Shown here piece by piece: positions 13,120 through 25,720 of a DNA stretch of 64,000 bases. Below the pieces are notes generated by a model. It was not told the origin of the DNA. It saw only the letters and a program-made list of their open reading frames with translations, and did not search any database. This stretch comes from Emydura subglobosa (lineage: Eukaryota; Chordata; Testudines; Chelidae), in assembly GCA_007922225.1 (NCBI GenBank), contig ML679961.1, positions 75,838,652 through 75,902,651 of the forward strand, written 5' to 3'. Each line of letters starts with the position of its first letter. Position 1 is the first letter of the stretch. The position numbers and the translations under genes were made by a program.

Positions 13120-13643
13120 TAGAGCTGGTTAGGAAAAGGTTCCTTTACCCATGGAAAATATTGACTTTTGGGAGAAAAATCAAAACCTGAAATAGTTGGT
13201 CCAGGGGAGAGGCTGATGCACCACCTGTGAAAACAGGAAAGATGAATAAAAGATGATTAAGGAAAGAATGGGAGTAAACATGGATCTTATTCCTTCAAAT
13301 ACTTTTCTTGACACTGATGTAAAGCAATCTTTCTCTCCCTGCGACACACCTGCCTTCTCATTGTGTAAGTCACACCCATTTGCAACCCAAATGTGTACAA
13401 GTGTGGCTGGGTAGTCCATATCATAGGGGAGAATGAGGATATCAGACAACCGAACTATAAATCCCAGGAGGCACAGCTGCAGCACATATTAATCAAAAGA
13501 TTTTCAGTTTTGTCTGGGGCATTTTTTTTTTTTATGAAAAAGACAAACATTTATGAAAAAACAAACTTTTTATGAAAAAAATGTCAAAACCCCAAGTTTG
13601 CCATTGAAAAATTGTTTCAATGGAAATTTTTTGACCAGTTCTA
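13120..13643. mobile_element. non-autonomous DNA element with AGAGCTGGT ends
   Basis: The left end TAGAGCTGGTTAGGAAAAGG is mirrored at the right by TTTTTTGACCAGTTCTAT. Such ends are typical of hAT-like MITEs in turtles (recalled, not searched). The interior contains the inverted copy of the 9515-9632 repeat and an AACTATAAATCCCAGGAGGCA segment like the core at 56040-56220. Confidence 0.6.
13318..13420 (-). repeat. unassigned interspersed repeat, copy 2 (inverted relative to 9515)
   Basis: CTGCCTTCTCATTGTGTAAG followed by TCACACCCATTTGCAACCC is the reverse complement of the copy at 9515-9632, with scattered mismatches. It lies within the larger 13120-13643 element. Confidence 0.6.
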
Positions 13644-14550
13644 TTTCTGACTTTTCTCTACTTGACTAGTCTTATTTGTAACAGAGCACTTAGTCAATGG
13701 AGCATGAATTAGGAGTCACACATTCTGGATGAGTGGTCACATCCCACACAATCAATTCCCTTCCATTTTGAGAAGATGAACATTGGTGGACTGTAGTCCT
13801 TTCATTTGTGTATTCCTGTCTTGTGTCCATCCCTTGGCCAGATCTTCACATCACATACACACCTGCATAATTGAGAGGAAGAGGAGGAGAGCACTTGCTC
13901 CAGGAAAGCAACAGCAGAAGGCAGCTAGGCCAAACAATATGCTGAAATAAACTCTGTGTCTGTGTGACACGGAACAGCTGAAAAAAGAAATGAAAAGATA
14001 AGGAGATTAAAGGGGCATGCAAATAAGAGACAGAGAGAAACTCATCAACCTCGGTTAACTTGGAAAAGCTTATTAAAGAAGGAGAAAAGCATATTGTATG
14101 GTTTGGAGTTCAACATGAAGATGAGCTCTTTTTGGTGAAATTTATTACTAGTGTGGGGAATTACTGTACAATACACAATTCTGAAGAAATAAGCTTCTTG
14201 TTATTTCCAGTAGTGTTTTTCTAGATGGAAGCAAGGGGTCTTGATTGTAACATGTCAGTTCAGTGGCCATGTAAGAATAGCCATGGATGAACCAGTATTC
14301 CTGATAATCTGTTCATCAAAAAAGGTGTCGGAATCCTGTACCCATACTTAAGGCTGGAAAAAACTGCCACTGAAAAGAATGTCATTCATATGCATATAAG
14401 AGAAACAAATTTCTCACTTTTTACCAGGCTTTATCCTGCTCATATAAATATAGTGATATTAGCTTTGCTCTTTGTTAAATACAAATTCAGAAACAGGGAT
14501 AGATAAGGAGATAGTAGATGTCCCTAATGGGGGTTATAATGGGATATAGA

Positions 14551-14647
14551 GGGCTTGTCTACAAGGAGAAATTGTTCGAAATAGCTATTGTCGAATAAGC
14601 TATTCGACAATAGCTATTCCAGTCAAGTTCCTCAAGTAGTCAAGCCC
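14551..14647. mobile_element. 97-bp MITE with a perfect internal hairpin
   Basis: GGGCTTGTCTACAAGGA at the left and CTCAAGTAGTCAAGCCC at the right are imperfect terminal inverted repeats. Inside, 14580-14597 and 14601-14618 form an 18-bp perfect stem around a 3-base loop (AGC). Confidence 0.75.
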
Positions 14648-14982
14648 AGAGCTTTTCATTTCTAGGCCACTGGTTCAAATCTAGTACAGATCAGTAGTGA
14701 CCAAACGTTCTTGATGTCTGATATCCCAGGTGAAAAGAGTTGATGATCATGGTCTAATTCCTGGAGAACCAATATTCACGTCACTGAAAAATCAGCATTG
14801 ACAATAAAAGTTTTGTTGGCCATTTCAGCAGAGAGGGTTAGAATCAAATCAACATAGGACTCATCTTAGGTCTTACATTCAGTGCTTCAGTCACCTTTCT
14901 GGGGTATGTGTTGGGCAGGGATCAGGGGGAGCCTACCACAGCCCTTTCTGTCATGTGTTTCTCCTGTGGTTAAAGAACTTCA

Positions 14983-15352
14983 GGCCATTTCTACACTACA
15001 AAATTAATCAACCTAACTACATACAGCTGTTGCAGTAATGACATCACTTGCGCGAGTCTACACTTTGCTCTTTGTGTCTGCGATGCACATCCTCACCAGG
15101 ATCACTTGTATTGATTGTACTGTAAATCTGGAGTATTGTGGGATGACTTCTAAAAGCCAATAAGCACCAACATAAGCAATGCAGTGTCTATGATGACACT
15201 GCATCAACCTAACTACATTGACCTTGACTCTACACTGGTTGTGGAGGTGGAGTATTAAATGTCGCTCCCACAACCCTGATTTCAGAGTAGACATTTCCAT
15301 AGTTAGTTTGACGTAAGCTGCCTTGCATTGTCCTAGCTCACTAGAGCAACCA
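14983..15352. mobile_element. non-autonomous DNA element, GGCCATTTCTACACTAC type
   Basis: The left terminus GGCCATTTCTACACTACAAA is followed by repeated CAACCTAACTACAT segments and a GTCTATGATGACACTGCATC segment. I recall this layout from a common turtle element of about 400 bp. The right terminus (CCTAGCTCACTAGAGCAACC) is degraded. Confidence 0.6.
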
Positions 15353-16789
15353 GACAGCAATCTCCAATGTCTTGAGTCTTCAATGGTGCTAAAAATCCAT
15401 TTAAATGAGATGCTTTAACAAGGCTAACTGCAATCTAGGGAAGTCTCCTAGACTACAAGCACACTAACTATATGTTGCCAACAAGCTACAGATAAAAATA
15501 TGATGGTAACAGGAAAAAGTACAGTTTACAGAAAATATAGTCACCTACTATCTGCTGTTAGTATGTACTGATCTTCTTAGAGTTCTGTATTATATGCTGT
15601 TATTTCTTTTGTGGAAAGATCACTTTCTTTCTGTTAATCACTGGTTTATTGTTGTTAGTGATTTTGGTATCACATTGTTTTGATGTATCATAATATTGTT
15701 GAACCTCAGTTAGTAAAATCACACCCAGCGACTACTTTTGTACAGACGCTACCCTATAAAAAACTGGATACTGTGTAATTCAGCTCCCTCCCTGAGCCCC
15801 CCCACTAGAGTACATGTTTTCTTTCATCTCTGTGCAGTCTGCCAGGTTTATCACAATTCCAGGATTCTTTGTGACTACAGTGAAGAGCATTCTGGTTCAT
15901 TACAAGAGACTTGAAGAAACCATATCACCCATCACTGGGAGTGGAAAGGAAGGATTTAGAAAATGAACACACACAGTTTCAATGGTACTTAAAGCTAAGA
16001 AGATTTTCTGAGACTAGAGTACTTTAATTTGCATTCAGAATATGGGCTGAGTCCATGAAATATTGGAATTTAGCTAAACTCTTTCGGTGCCTGATAGAAC
16101 ACGCAGTGTATAAACACACAGCAAATTAGAATCCCAGATGGCTCTAGAGCTGTAAAATATAGCTGTAAACTATGCTGTCTGTCTATACCCATTCCCTTCA
16201 AAGCAACAGCACCTGATTAAATCTGACCAACTCCTGCCTGATTGCCTGTTCTCACCATCATCGATTGTAGCAGAGAGCAAGAGATCTCTACACAACAGTT
16301 AAAAGGATGTTTTGAGGAAAGCTGAGGAAGAAGAAACAATATTAGAATTCTTTGCTTGCCTGGAAAATCAGGTGTTAAAGATCTTGCAAGATATTTTTAT
16401 AACTGGATACCAGATGACAGGGTCACCATTAAATACATTGTGCTGCACTTTTACAAGTGCAATCTATAATATTACCAGGATGCTTACAGTATTTACTAGA
16501 CTTTCTGTAGATGTTACCAAAGCAGCATCCTAAATATCATGGTAACATGAATGATTTGCAAGAGCATTTGTAAAGATTTTAATGACAACCATTGTAAATG
16601 TAAAAATTAAATCAAACAACTTAATAAAACTTCTGCCAGGAAGAGTAGAATTGGACTGACTAAACACCTCTCCAGCCCCTCACCCTCCACAAAAATCCCT
16701 GCTCACAAAGAAAAATACATGAGCAAACAGATTCATGGTGTAATCTTATATACAAACTTTCCCTTTTCACTGGTTATTAGACTCACTTC

Positions 16790-16908
16790 TTGTGTCTTGC
16801 CAAAATTCTAGATTGTAAACTTGTGAGGGCAGGTACCATGTTTGTCTGTCTTTCTGTGAGTTACCTAGGACACCAGGGTCTGGTAGAAATAAATAAAGAC
16901 AATACTAC
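16790..16908 (+). repeat. interspersed repeat, TTGTAAaCTctTgaGGGCAGG family
   Basis: AGATTGTAAACTTGTGAGGG, a CAGGTACCATGTTTGTCTG stretch and a terminal AAATAAATAAAGACAAT match the layout of the copy at 42441-42560. Probably a LINE/SINE 3' end; class uncertain. Confidence 0.5.
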
Positions 16909-16971
16909 ACTCAGGACCCGATTCCCTGCTGCCTTGCATGTATTAGATCATTTCCACCTGGGCAAAATGGA

Positions 16972-17215
16972 ACATAAAAACATAGGAATAATTGTACTGG
17001 GTTAAAACAGACTATTTAGCACAATACCTTCTCTCTGACAGTGGCCAGTACCAGCTGCTTCAGCAGAAAGAGCAAGAAACCTTGCAGCAGGCAGTTATGC
17101 GATAACTTTCCCCTAGGGAAAATTTCTTCAGAACCTCCAATAGTTCAGGGGAAAATGTAAAAAACCCTGTAATGGACATTCCTGCCCATATCAGGAGTTT
17201 TTTCTTAACCACTGT
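16972..17215 (-). repeat. CR1 LINE 3'-end fragment (minus strand)
   Basis: Starts with the ACATAAAAACATAGGAATAA tail, then ATTGTACTGGGTTAAAACAG. CTCTGACAGTGGCCAGTACC and a CCCCTAGGGAAAATTTCTTC segment follow. The arrangement is that of a CR1 3' untranslated region read in reverse. Confidence 0.65.
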
Positions 17216-17220
17216 CAGTT

Positions 17221-17510
17221 AGGATATGTCTGTTCAACAAAGAAAAACTGGCAGCTGGCCCATGTCAGATGACTGAGGCTCATGGAGCAGGGACTGTTTC
17301 GTTGCTGTGTAGTCTTCTCTGCTCAGGCTGGAGACTCAGCCTGAGTGGGACTCTCCCACTTCGTAGGGGCCTCGAGGCTGGGCTCCAGCCCGTCCAGAAA
17401 GTCTACATAGCAATGAATAGCCCCACAGCCCGAGCCCTGGGAGCCTGAATCAGCTGGCATGGGCCAGTCACATTTTTTTTTTTTTTTTTTTGGCTGCGTG
17501 GACATATCAT
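17221..17510. mobile_element. non-autonomous DNA element, GGATATGTCTG ends
   Basis: AGGATATGTCTG at the left mirrors GTGGACATATCAT at the right. The interior shares AGCTGGCCCATGTCAG and the GC-rich core with the elements at 35502-35790 and 36050-36293. A 19-T run lies near the right end. Confidence 0.65.
17473..17491. repeat. poly(T) run, 19 bases
   Basis: Uninterrupted T run inside the 17221-17510 element. Confidence 0.95.
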
Positions 17511-18289
17511 AAATGGTTGGTTTATGCCTCAAAATATAAGGGTTTTGTGTCCCTTCTAAAAATGCTTTTATCTAAAGTAACTGTGGATATTCCTATTATC
17601 CATAGAAATGTCACATCTTTTCTTTAATCCTGCTACACTCTTGGACACCGCCATATGACTGGCATGAGCGCAAAGTGGGTGTAAAGCACTACTACTGATG
17701 TAAGTGAGAATTCTGAGCTGGTAGCAATTATGCTCCCTTCGCACTTTGTGTAAGTTACCGGAGAATCAGGCTGGAGGGGTTCGTGTCACTATCTGGAGGG
17801 CTTATGTCAGAGCTCTGCAGACAAATGAAAATATCTGGGCCTGCTTATGGAGGCAGCAAGCTCTTTTCTCTGTGTCTTGTAAGCTGCAATTGGTGAGGGC
17901 CATTCTCACTTTTAGTTCCCTTCGTTTGCTAAGACTGAGGGTGAAAGTGATATTAGAGTTGTGCATATACACACCCTGCACTGCCATTATTGAAATTCAT
18001 GTCTGATCACGTTCCTTAGTTGGGTGTAAGCCAGAATGGTCAACAAGATCCCTCCAAAAGGAAAAAACAGAAAAGGACTAATTCAGTGCAAGCCTTGGCT
18101 GTATTTGTGAAATAATTCAAACCTACTGTGTATCCTATTGTTTTCCATAAAGCTTAATTCAAAGCTCACGAAATGCCAGTCGAAGAAAGATGGCAAATGC
18201 TGTGATACTTTCCATTTCCTGCCTGTTCTGCAAGAAATAAAAGTAGGTTAGAAGGGAAACTTTATGAAAGAAGTTTGCTTTGATTTTAG

Positions 18290-18480
18290 GGAGCATAAAA
18301 ATTGCCATACCAGATCAGACCCATGGTCCATTTAGGCTAGTATCCAGTGTTTGACACCAACCAGTACTAGATACTTCAGAGGGAGGTGCAAGAAACCCTG
18401 GTGTAGACATGGAATAACCTGCCATAAGAAAGTAGTTTTTTCCTAACTCCAGGTAATGAGTATTTGGCTTTTGCCTTTAA
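18290..18480 (-). repeat. CR1 LINE 3'-end fragment (minus strand)
   Basis: GCCATACCAGATCAGACCCA, TGGTCCATTTAGGCTAGTAT and a TTTTTTCCTAACTCCAGGTAA segment match the CR1 3' region read in reverse. It is diverged. Confidence 0.7.
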
Positions 18481-21400
18481 GATGCAGATTTACCTCGTAT
18501 TAATTTTTATCCGATCACATGTAACAAGAGTGAATGCACTAAAGTTTCCAAGGCTGAGAGTAATCATGGCACATGAGCAAACAGAAAATGGCATGAATAT
18601 GGGTGCCAGTTTCTGGGACAAGTCTGCATCCTCTGTTGCTAACATGAACGATCTACCAACTTGAATAAAGGAAGGCATTTTTTAGGACTTTTCTGCAGCT
18701 ATCCAGTGGGAAAGAGGGGATTTCAGTGGTGTCTGATTCTGTTCCAGCCTATCAGAACACACAGCTGGATTTTGTAGGATTTCACCAGTCCTCCTCCAGG
18801 CTCAAATCCCAACACACCAGTTATCTGGTCATTTTATTGAGTAGCCTTCCAGAGGAGGCTCAGATATTCAGAAGGGGATTGGCTAATCATGGCTGACTGT
18901 TTTTTGTCTTCTTTAAGACACTGTTCATATAAACACTAATAGTATCTGAAAGCAAGTCTGGGTTTAATGTGCTCAGCAGGGGTATATATACACTAGGAAA
19001 ATGACCCGCTGGGAACAATGTAGCCTGTAAGGCCCCAAACTCACACAAACATCCCTCAAATGAAGTTGAAAATAGATTAGCTAATGTCGGCATTCATTCC
19101 ATCATCTCATAAGATGTGTAGCACATTTCCTGTGATGTGCTGAAAACAGATAGGTCCTGGACAAGCAGCCAAACTGTTTTCAGCCCCAGTTAATGAATGA
19201 TGGAAAGGAAGACAACATATACAAGGCCTAGGTGGACTGGAGATAGGAAGTATCTTACTAAATATTCAGTCTGGTTTTATTACTGAAGGCACAAATAATG
19301 TGGGTCAGGGCTTGGGTAAATGCTCAGAAGTCAGGATGTTTATCTGACACTTATCTGAGCATCTTGGGTCTGCAAAACCAGGTTTGGACCACATTTCTCA
19401 CAAAACAGGCTTTCCCACGAGATTCCTTGCACTTTCAGTTCTGTTCTTTGCCGGAAGCTGGATATGGAAAGACATGAAAAAATTTAAAAGAAAAATATTG
19501 GAATTGTTTAGAAACAAAAAGTTCAATTCTAGAAATGGGAGAGGTTTTGGGGAGAGTGAGAGAGTCTTATTTTCCCAACTAAGTTCACATTCAAAGTTAT
19601 GAAGAACTATGGAGTAATTGGGTGGCAGAACATTGTAACTGTTCAGTAGAGCTGGGAAAATAAATCAGAATGAATACGTTATCTGGATGAACTTCACCTT
19701 TTTTTTCCTGCTCTCGAGTACCATGGTGATGAGGGAGATGTAAATGCCTAGGTAGAGAGACGGATGGAATTGTCAATGGACAGATTATGTTTTTTCCTCA
19801 AATATATTAGTTAATCCGAATAATTTATTCCAGGGTTCCTGGGAATAGGTTTTGGTCTCTAGCTTATTTGCAAGCAGTGCACTGTATCTGATTAGACGTG
19901 ATGGGGCTAGAGCCTTGGCTACAAAAGGAGTGCAAAAGGAACTGAAACTGTCATAAGCCATTATCTGTGGATTCTCCTAGCATAACATGTTTCTTCAGCT
20001 TCTCCCTTTCTGTCCACATCTTACCCTAGAATGGCCCCCATGGCCCTAGGGCCCCAGCTCAGAGGCAGGCGGGGAAATGTCAGGGTTGTGTCAGGAGTGG
20101 GGATGAAGAGTGATGTACACTGGCAATCCTGGCCAGCAAGGTGGCTAGCTGGGGATGGGGGGGAATAGGGGACTGTTGTCCAACCCCTTGAACTTTTCCA
20201 AATTTGCTCATCACTAGTTCAAAACCCCTTTCACAATTTGGTGAATGACTCACCAAGTTTTAAGGAAGATGTCCCTTACTTGGTGCCTGATATTACATGC
20301 TAGGTATCTACTACAGAACAGCTCAGAAGCATTTTATTGGATAAGAAGTCTATTTTCAAGCAATAATTCTCAGACGTGATTTTATATATGAATGAAATAT
20401 TGTGGGGGTGGTCTCTCTTGTAAATAAGCTTTAAGTTGAGAGGTTTTTTTTTTTATACAGTCCATTTGTTTCCCTGAAATAGAGGTGGCCACCCTTGCTA
20501 TTCACACTTCATGTTTGTTTGTCTTTAAGCACACATGTAGAATGACTGCACTTGCTCTTCTAATACTTATGCTTCCCACCAGGAAATAATCCCTTGCAAA
20601 CACCTGTAAATCATTAGTTGCAATGCCAGTGAAGCTACACACAAGGCAGAATTAAGATGCATGGAATACAGGAACCACATAAAAACCCATTTCATTAGGC
20701 TGTGCAATGAGTATGGTTAAGTAATTGAAAATTGTGCACTACCCCTATGCAAACATTTAGAGACCATTCATTATCATTTCCCCTGGCTCAAATCCTTCCT
20801 CTCCATCTGGTTCTCGGACCAACAAGGGCCATAAATTAAGTTACACCTGGACTATACTATCATAGTGAGATGAACAGATCAGAGCATGCAGACATTGTGC
20901 TCGACAAGCCTCTGCTATGTATTATTTAAAGACATCAGGTCTGATTCTGCTTTCATGGTGTAAATCAGAAGAAATCTCACTGAAGTCAATGAAGTTAAGG
21001 AGGCTTAAGATCAGAATGAAGCCACACTAGATGTGTTTTTTTTTTTAAGTATTTCCAGAGCTTCTCTTTCAAACATACAGCTTCCAAAACAAACTTAAAA
21101 ACAGCAGGAAATAGAAGGGGTTCTCACTAAAGCCAAATTTTAGCATAACTTCAGAGCATCATAACTATTTCAGATTGGCTTTCTTCTCTCTGAAACGTGG
21201 CCACTGCATTGTCTGACTTGGAGATGCCTTTACAACTCAGTCTTAAATTCATTTTCATGACAAGTTTAAAGTACAGGGGTGGGGAAAAGGGGTAGGAGTC
21301 AGCACAATCCCATTATTAAAACAAAGTGGATAGAGCCATTATTGTTTAATTACATCATGATAGAGAAGAGCCCAAACCAAAAGTCCAGAGCTGACATTTC

Positions 21401-23645
21401 CTTGAAAATTAAGGAAGCCCTGGCTGGCTTCCATCTCTGTAATGTTCTGAGCCAAAATCCCCACTCCCCATAGGCTTTGGAGGAAGTTGGATCAGAATTT
21501 TGCCAAATTCTCTGCTGGGATAAATTGGTACAATGCCATTTTGCATTAGCCCCCCCATCCGCCCCTCAGATTCATTTCTAATATATGGCAAAGGATAGAA
21601 GAGATTTTCTGTTTGTTAGATGAATACCAGACAAGCCCTAGTTACAGAACAGCATAACTACAATTTAAACAGTGTCAGGAAAGCAGACAGCATTGTAACC
21701 AATGGATTTCACACACATACATAGCTGGTGAGAAACTTGTATTAACACCAGTTGAACCAAGCTGTTCTTTTCCTAAATTTCCTTAAAAGGTCAAGTGAAT
21801 TTGGCAAGAAGTGTAACTTATTTTAATTTCATCTAATTAAAGAAAAGCGTGATTGATTTAGGCTTGGATTTTCCCTGAATTGTGATCTCATACTAATCCA
21901 GAAAACTACCATTTAAAAAAAATTAATGGTGGGAATACAGTTAGAGTCTGCAGCGCAATGCATTAGATAACTTCCCAACTCCCAGTATTTCAGGCCACCA
22001 ATTCATGAGAAATTGATATCAACTGCTGTAGATGAGAAGGAACTGAAACAAATGTGGGGGGAAAAAATGAGATTTTTAATTACACTGCTGAATGCTCCCT
22101 TTCAAATGAGATTCTTCAAGTAATTCCTGTGGGAGGAATGCTTAGATTTTGCAGTATCCATTCCACTCCTCCAGCTGAAGGAGTTTGCATGTCACATCTG
22201 GTGATGGTCATTGTTCTCTTGTAAAGGCACACACACATACTTGCCTATTTTGTAATGCTTAACAAGACCAGTTATGTGCATGAAGCATAGATTGAAATGC
22301 ATACTATCTCAGGAGAGAATAGCTTGGACAGTGATCTGCTACGTGCTAGTTACTAGTAGAAGAATGTGATGGAACTTGGACAGTACTGACATCTTAGAGA
22401 CATAATAGAGCAGAAGTGGCAGGGTTAAAACATTCAAGGAAGACAACAAGAACTTGTTTATTGAATTAGTTTTATAGCAGAAATGTAACCACAGTCTTAA
22501 TAGAATTAAGAGCTATACATCTGTAGCCTTATAACTGAGAGGGCCTTTGTACTAGAAGCTAATAAAGTGAGTATATGAGACTTATAGATTGATAGTTATG
22601 CATTGACCTTAGAAGGAGATGTATACTAACTACAAATCAGCATATTCATGACAGCAGAAGATAGGTACAATAAGTGCATGGCTGCAAATGCTTCAAACCC
22701 TGGTGCATGTAAAGCTTGTCTCAGGTGTAGGCTGATGTCCTTTGATTGGTGTAACTTCCTAGTTAATAAGGCAGAAAAGTACAGTGATTAAACTGGTGGA
22801 TTACATCAATACCTGTTGGGGATATGGGAGGACTATCACTTAAGCATTCAAACACCATACTGGTTTTTCTGTAAACTCATTAAGAATTGTATAAGACAAA
22901 GTAGGATGGAACAGGGAGGAGTTAAAGTAGACATTTAAATAGACTCTTAAATACATAAAGGTAACACGTCCGCTGCAAAATCAGCAATAAACTGTCATTT
23001 ACTGAGTTGGTTTTACTCTACAGTGAGACAGATTTAAGTAATCTACAGTCATCCTGTTTTGCTTTAAAGATAAACTTGTAAACTGAACTAGTCATTCTAT
23101 GGAAAGGCACCCAACCATCAACTCGAAAAAAAAAATTAGCCACCACAAATTTTACACTAACATGGGCATTATCTTGTTCCAAAATATGGATGTTTCCACA
23201 GCATTATCTAATGTATCACTTTACTAACGTGTCCATTATCATAGTATCTATGCATCATGTTCTTTGACAGAAAAATCCTTTCCCTAAAATTGTTGACAGG
23301 GAATGACCATAAATGTAAATGAGCAAGAGGTCTTCTGATTCTGGTTGAGTAACATTTGGAATGTGGAGCACTGGAAATAGAGCTTTCATCAGACTGATCG
23401 AAATCTGCAACAGAACTGGTAAATAGCATTTTAGTCTCTTTGCAGGTCACCAGCACTCCAATATTGTTACATTTAAGTACTGTTAAGACAATTGACATTT
23501 TCAGATAACCAGAGTAATGGCCTTATATATAAAAACAAAAACCCAGCCCCTATCCTGGTAAGGTTCAAGGTTCATTGTTCACAGTATTATTGGCTTTCAA
23601 GCACTAAGGATTCACAATTCACAAAGTTTTTAGCCATCGTTCAAC
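18481..23645. other. non-coding sequence, no gene seen
   Basis: No exon or RNA gene is recognised. One short inverted-repeat element lies at 20939-21022. The remainder carries no repeat I can name and only chance-length ORFs. Confidence 0.55.
20939..21022. repeat. short inverted-repeat element, GGTCTGATTCTG type
   Basis: GGTCTGATTCTGCTTTC and AGATCAGAATGAAGCC are inverted ends. The centre CACTGAAGTCAATGAAGTT belongs to the window-wide family. Confidence 0.55.
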
Positions 23646-23729
23646 AATCATAGAATCATAGAATCTTAGAGTTGGAAGGGACCTCAGGAAGTCATCTAGT
23701 CCAACCCCCTGCTCAAAGCAGGACTAACC

Positions 23730-24278
23730 TCAGGTAATAATCCCAGAGAGGGTTTTGTCAAGCTGCATCTTAAAAACCTCTAAAGATGGAGATTCCACCA
23801 CCTCTCTAGGTAACCCATTCCAGTCCTTCACCACCCTCCTAGTGAAAAACTTTTTTCTAATGTCCAACTTAGATCTCCCCCACTGCAATTTGAGACAATT
23901 GCTTCTTGTTCTGTCATCTGCCACCACTGAGAACAGCTTAGCTCCATCCTCCCTGGAACCCCCTTTCAGGTAGTTAAAGGCTGCTATCAAATCTCCCCTT
24001 ATTCTTCTCTTCTGCAGACTAAATAAGCCTAGTTCCCTCAGCCTCTCCTCATAAGTCTTGTCCTCCAGCCCCCTAATCATTTTTGTTGCCCTCCGCTGGA
24101 CTCTCTCCAACTTGTCCACATCCTTTTTGTAGTGGGGGGCCCAAAACTGGACACAATACTCCAAATGCGGCCTCACTAATGCCAAATAGAGGGAAATAAT
24201 CACTTCCCTTGATCTGCTGGCAATGCTCCTATTAATGAAGCCCAATATGCTATTAGCCTTCTTGGCACCAGGGCACAC
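23730..24278 (-). pseudogene. CR1 ORF2 C-terminal region (broken off)
   Basis: A 182-codon frame with [35 protein letters not shown] and [20 protein letters not shown], the usual C-terminus of CR1 ORF2. It is separated from the RT core by frameshifts near 24275 and 24430. The 3' UTR and CR1 tail follow. Confidence 0.88.
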
Positions 24279-24430
24279 TGCTGACTCATATCCAGCTTCT
24301 TATCCACTGTTACCCCCAGGTCCTTTTCTGCAGAACTGCTGCCTAGTTCATCGGTCCCCAGTCTGTAGCTGTGTATGGGATTCTTCCGTCCAAAGTGGAG
24401 GACTCTGCACTTGTCCTTGTTGTACTCATC

Positions 24431-25044
24431 AGATTTCTTTTGGCCCAATCCTCCAGTTTGTTTAGGTCCTTCTGTATCCTATCCCTACCTTCCAGGGTAT
24501 CTACGACTCCTATCTTAGTGTCATCTGCAAACTTGCTGAGGGTGCAATCTACCCCATCCTCTAGATCATTAATTAAGATGTTGAAAAAAACCGGCCCCAG
24601 CACTGACCCCTGGGGCACTCCGCTTGTGACCGGCTGCCAGCTAGACATGGAGCCATTGATCACTACTCGTTGAGCCCTATGCTCTAGCCAGTTCTCTATC
24701 CATTTTATAGTCCATTCATCCAACCCATACTTCCTTAACTTGCTGATAAGAATACTGTGAAAGACCGTATCAAAAGCTTTGCTGAAGTCAAGATATATCA
24801 CGTCCACCGCTTTCCCCACATCCACAGAGCCAGTGACCTCTTCATAGAAGGCAGTCAGGTTGGTCAGGCATGACTCTCCCTTGGTGAATCCATGTTGACT
24901 GTTCCTGATCACCTTCCTCTCTTCCAAGTGCCTTAAAATGGATTCCTTGAGGACCTGCTCCATGATTTTTTCAGAGATTGAGGTGAGGCTGACCAGTCTG
25001 TAGTTCCCTGGTTCCTCTTTCCTCCCTTTCTTGAAGATGGGCAC
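24431..25044 (-). pseudogene. CR1 reverse transcriptase core (broken)
   Basis: An open frame from [20 protein letters not shown] through [32 protein letters not shown] and FADDTKIG, ending [11 protein letters not shown]. All main RT motifs are readable, including the catalytic Asp pair. The frame is lost by a 1-nt change near 24430 and continues in another frame. Confidence 0.88.
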
Positions 25045-25059
25045 TATATTTGCTTTTTT

Positions 25060-25545
25060 CTAGTCATTAGGGACCTCCCCCAATTGCCACGAGCTTTCAA
25101 AGATAATAGCCAATGGCTCTGAAATCACATCAGCTAACTCCCTCAGCACCCTCGGGTGCATTGCATCTGGCCCCATGGACTTGTGTATATCCAATCTTTC
25201 TAAATAGTCTTGGACCTGTTCCTTCAGCACTGCGGGATGTTCACCTCCTTCCCATTCTGTGCCACCCAATGCAGTAGTCTGGGAGCTGACCTTGTCTGTG
25301 AAGACAGAAGCAAAAAAGGCATTGAGTACCTCAGCTTTCTCCACATTCTCTGTCACTAGGTTGCCTCCCCCATTCTGTAAGAGGCCCACACTTTCCCTAA
25401 TCTTCCTCTTGTTGGTAATATACCTGTAGAAACCCTTCTTGTTCCCCTTCACGTCCCTTGCTAGATGCAACTCCAATTGTGCTTTGGCCTTCCTGATTTC
25501 ATTCCTGCATGTTCGAGCAGCATTTTTATACTCCTCCCTAGTCAT
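25060..25545 (-). pseudogene. CR1 ORF2 segment upstream of the RT core (broken)
   Basis: A 161-codon frame starting [20 protein letters not shown]. It carries the linker region between endonuclease and RT typical of CR1 ORF2 ([32 protein letters not shown]). It ends at an in-frame TAG where a Trp is expected, just before the RT frame at 25044 continues. Confidence 0.85.
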
Positions 25546-25720
25546 CTGACCAAGCTTCCAAGGGTGTGTCCATCCATTGGCTAAAGGTCTTGCTTTCCTT
25601 GATAACTATGTAAATAACATAACATTTGTAAAATTGTGCCCTTTTTATGACAAGGATGCTAGGTTTGTTTTTTTTTAAAACAAGTTCTGATTTTTATGCT
25701 GATGTGTTCCCATTACTTAA

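Larger units (their letters stand above)
23646..25566 (-). mobile_element. CR1 LINE retrotransposon, 5'-truncated, with decayed ORF2
   Basis: Read on the minus strand, the 3' end is the (ATTCTATGAT)-type CR1 tail at 23646-23670. Upstream is a reverse transcriptase frame with the finger/palm motifs [11 protein letters not shown] and [11 protein letters not shown] and the catalytic FADDTK. The C-terminal region then runs [15 protein letters not shown] to [11 protein letters not shown]. The N-terminal part (about 160 codons from 25545) precedes the RT core. Breaks: a Trp-to-stop change near 25062, and 1-nt frameshifts near 24430 and 24275. The element stops near 25566, so the endonuclease domain is missing. 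Divergence looks low relative to the other CR1 pieces, which suggests a comparatively recent insertion that can no longer move. Confidence 0.93.

Noticed and set aside
23755..24673. Plus-strand open frames opposite the CR1 element
   Set aside because: They are antisense shadows of the CR1 ORF2 reading frames.
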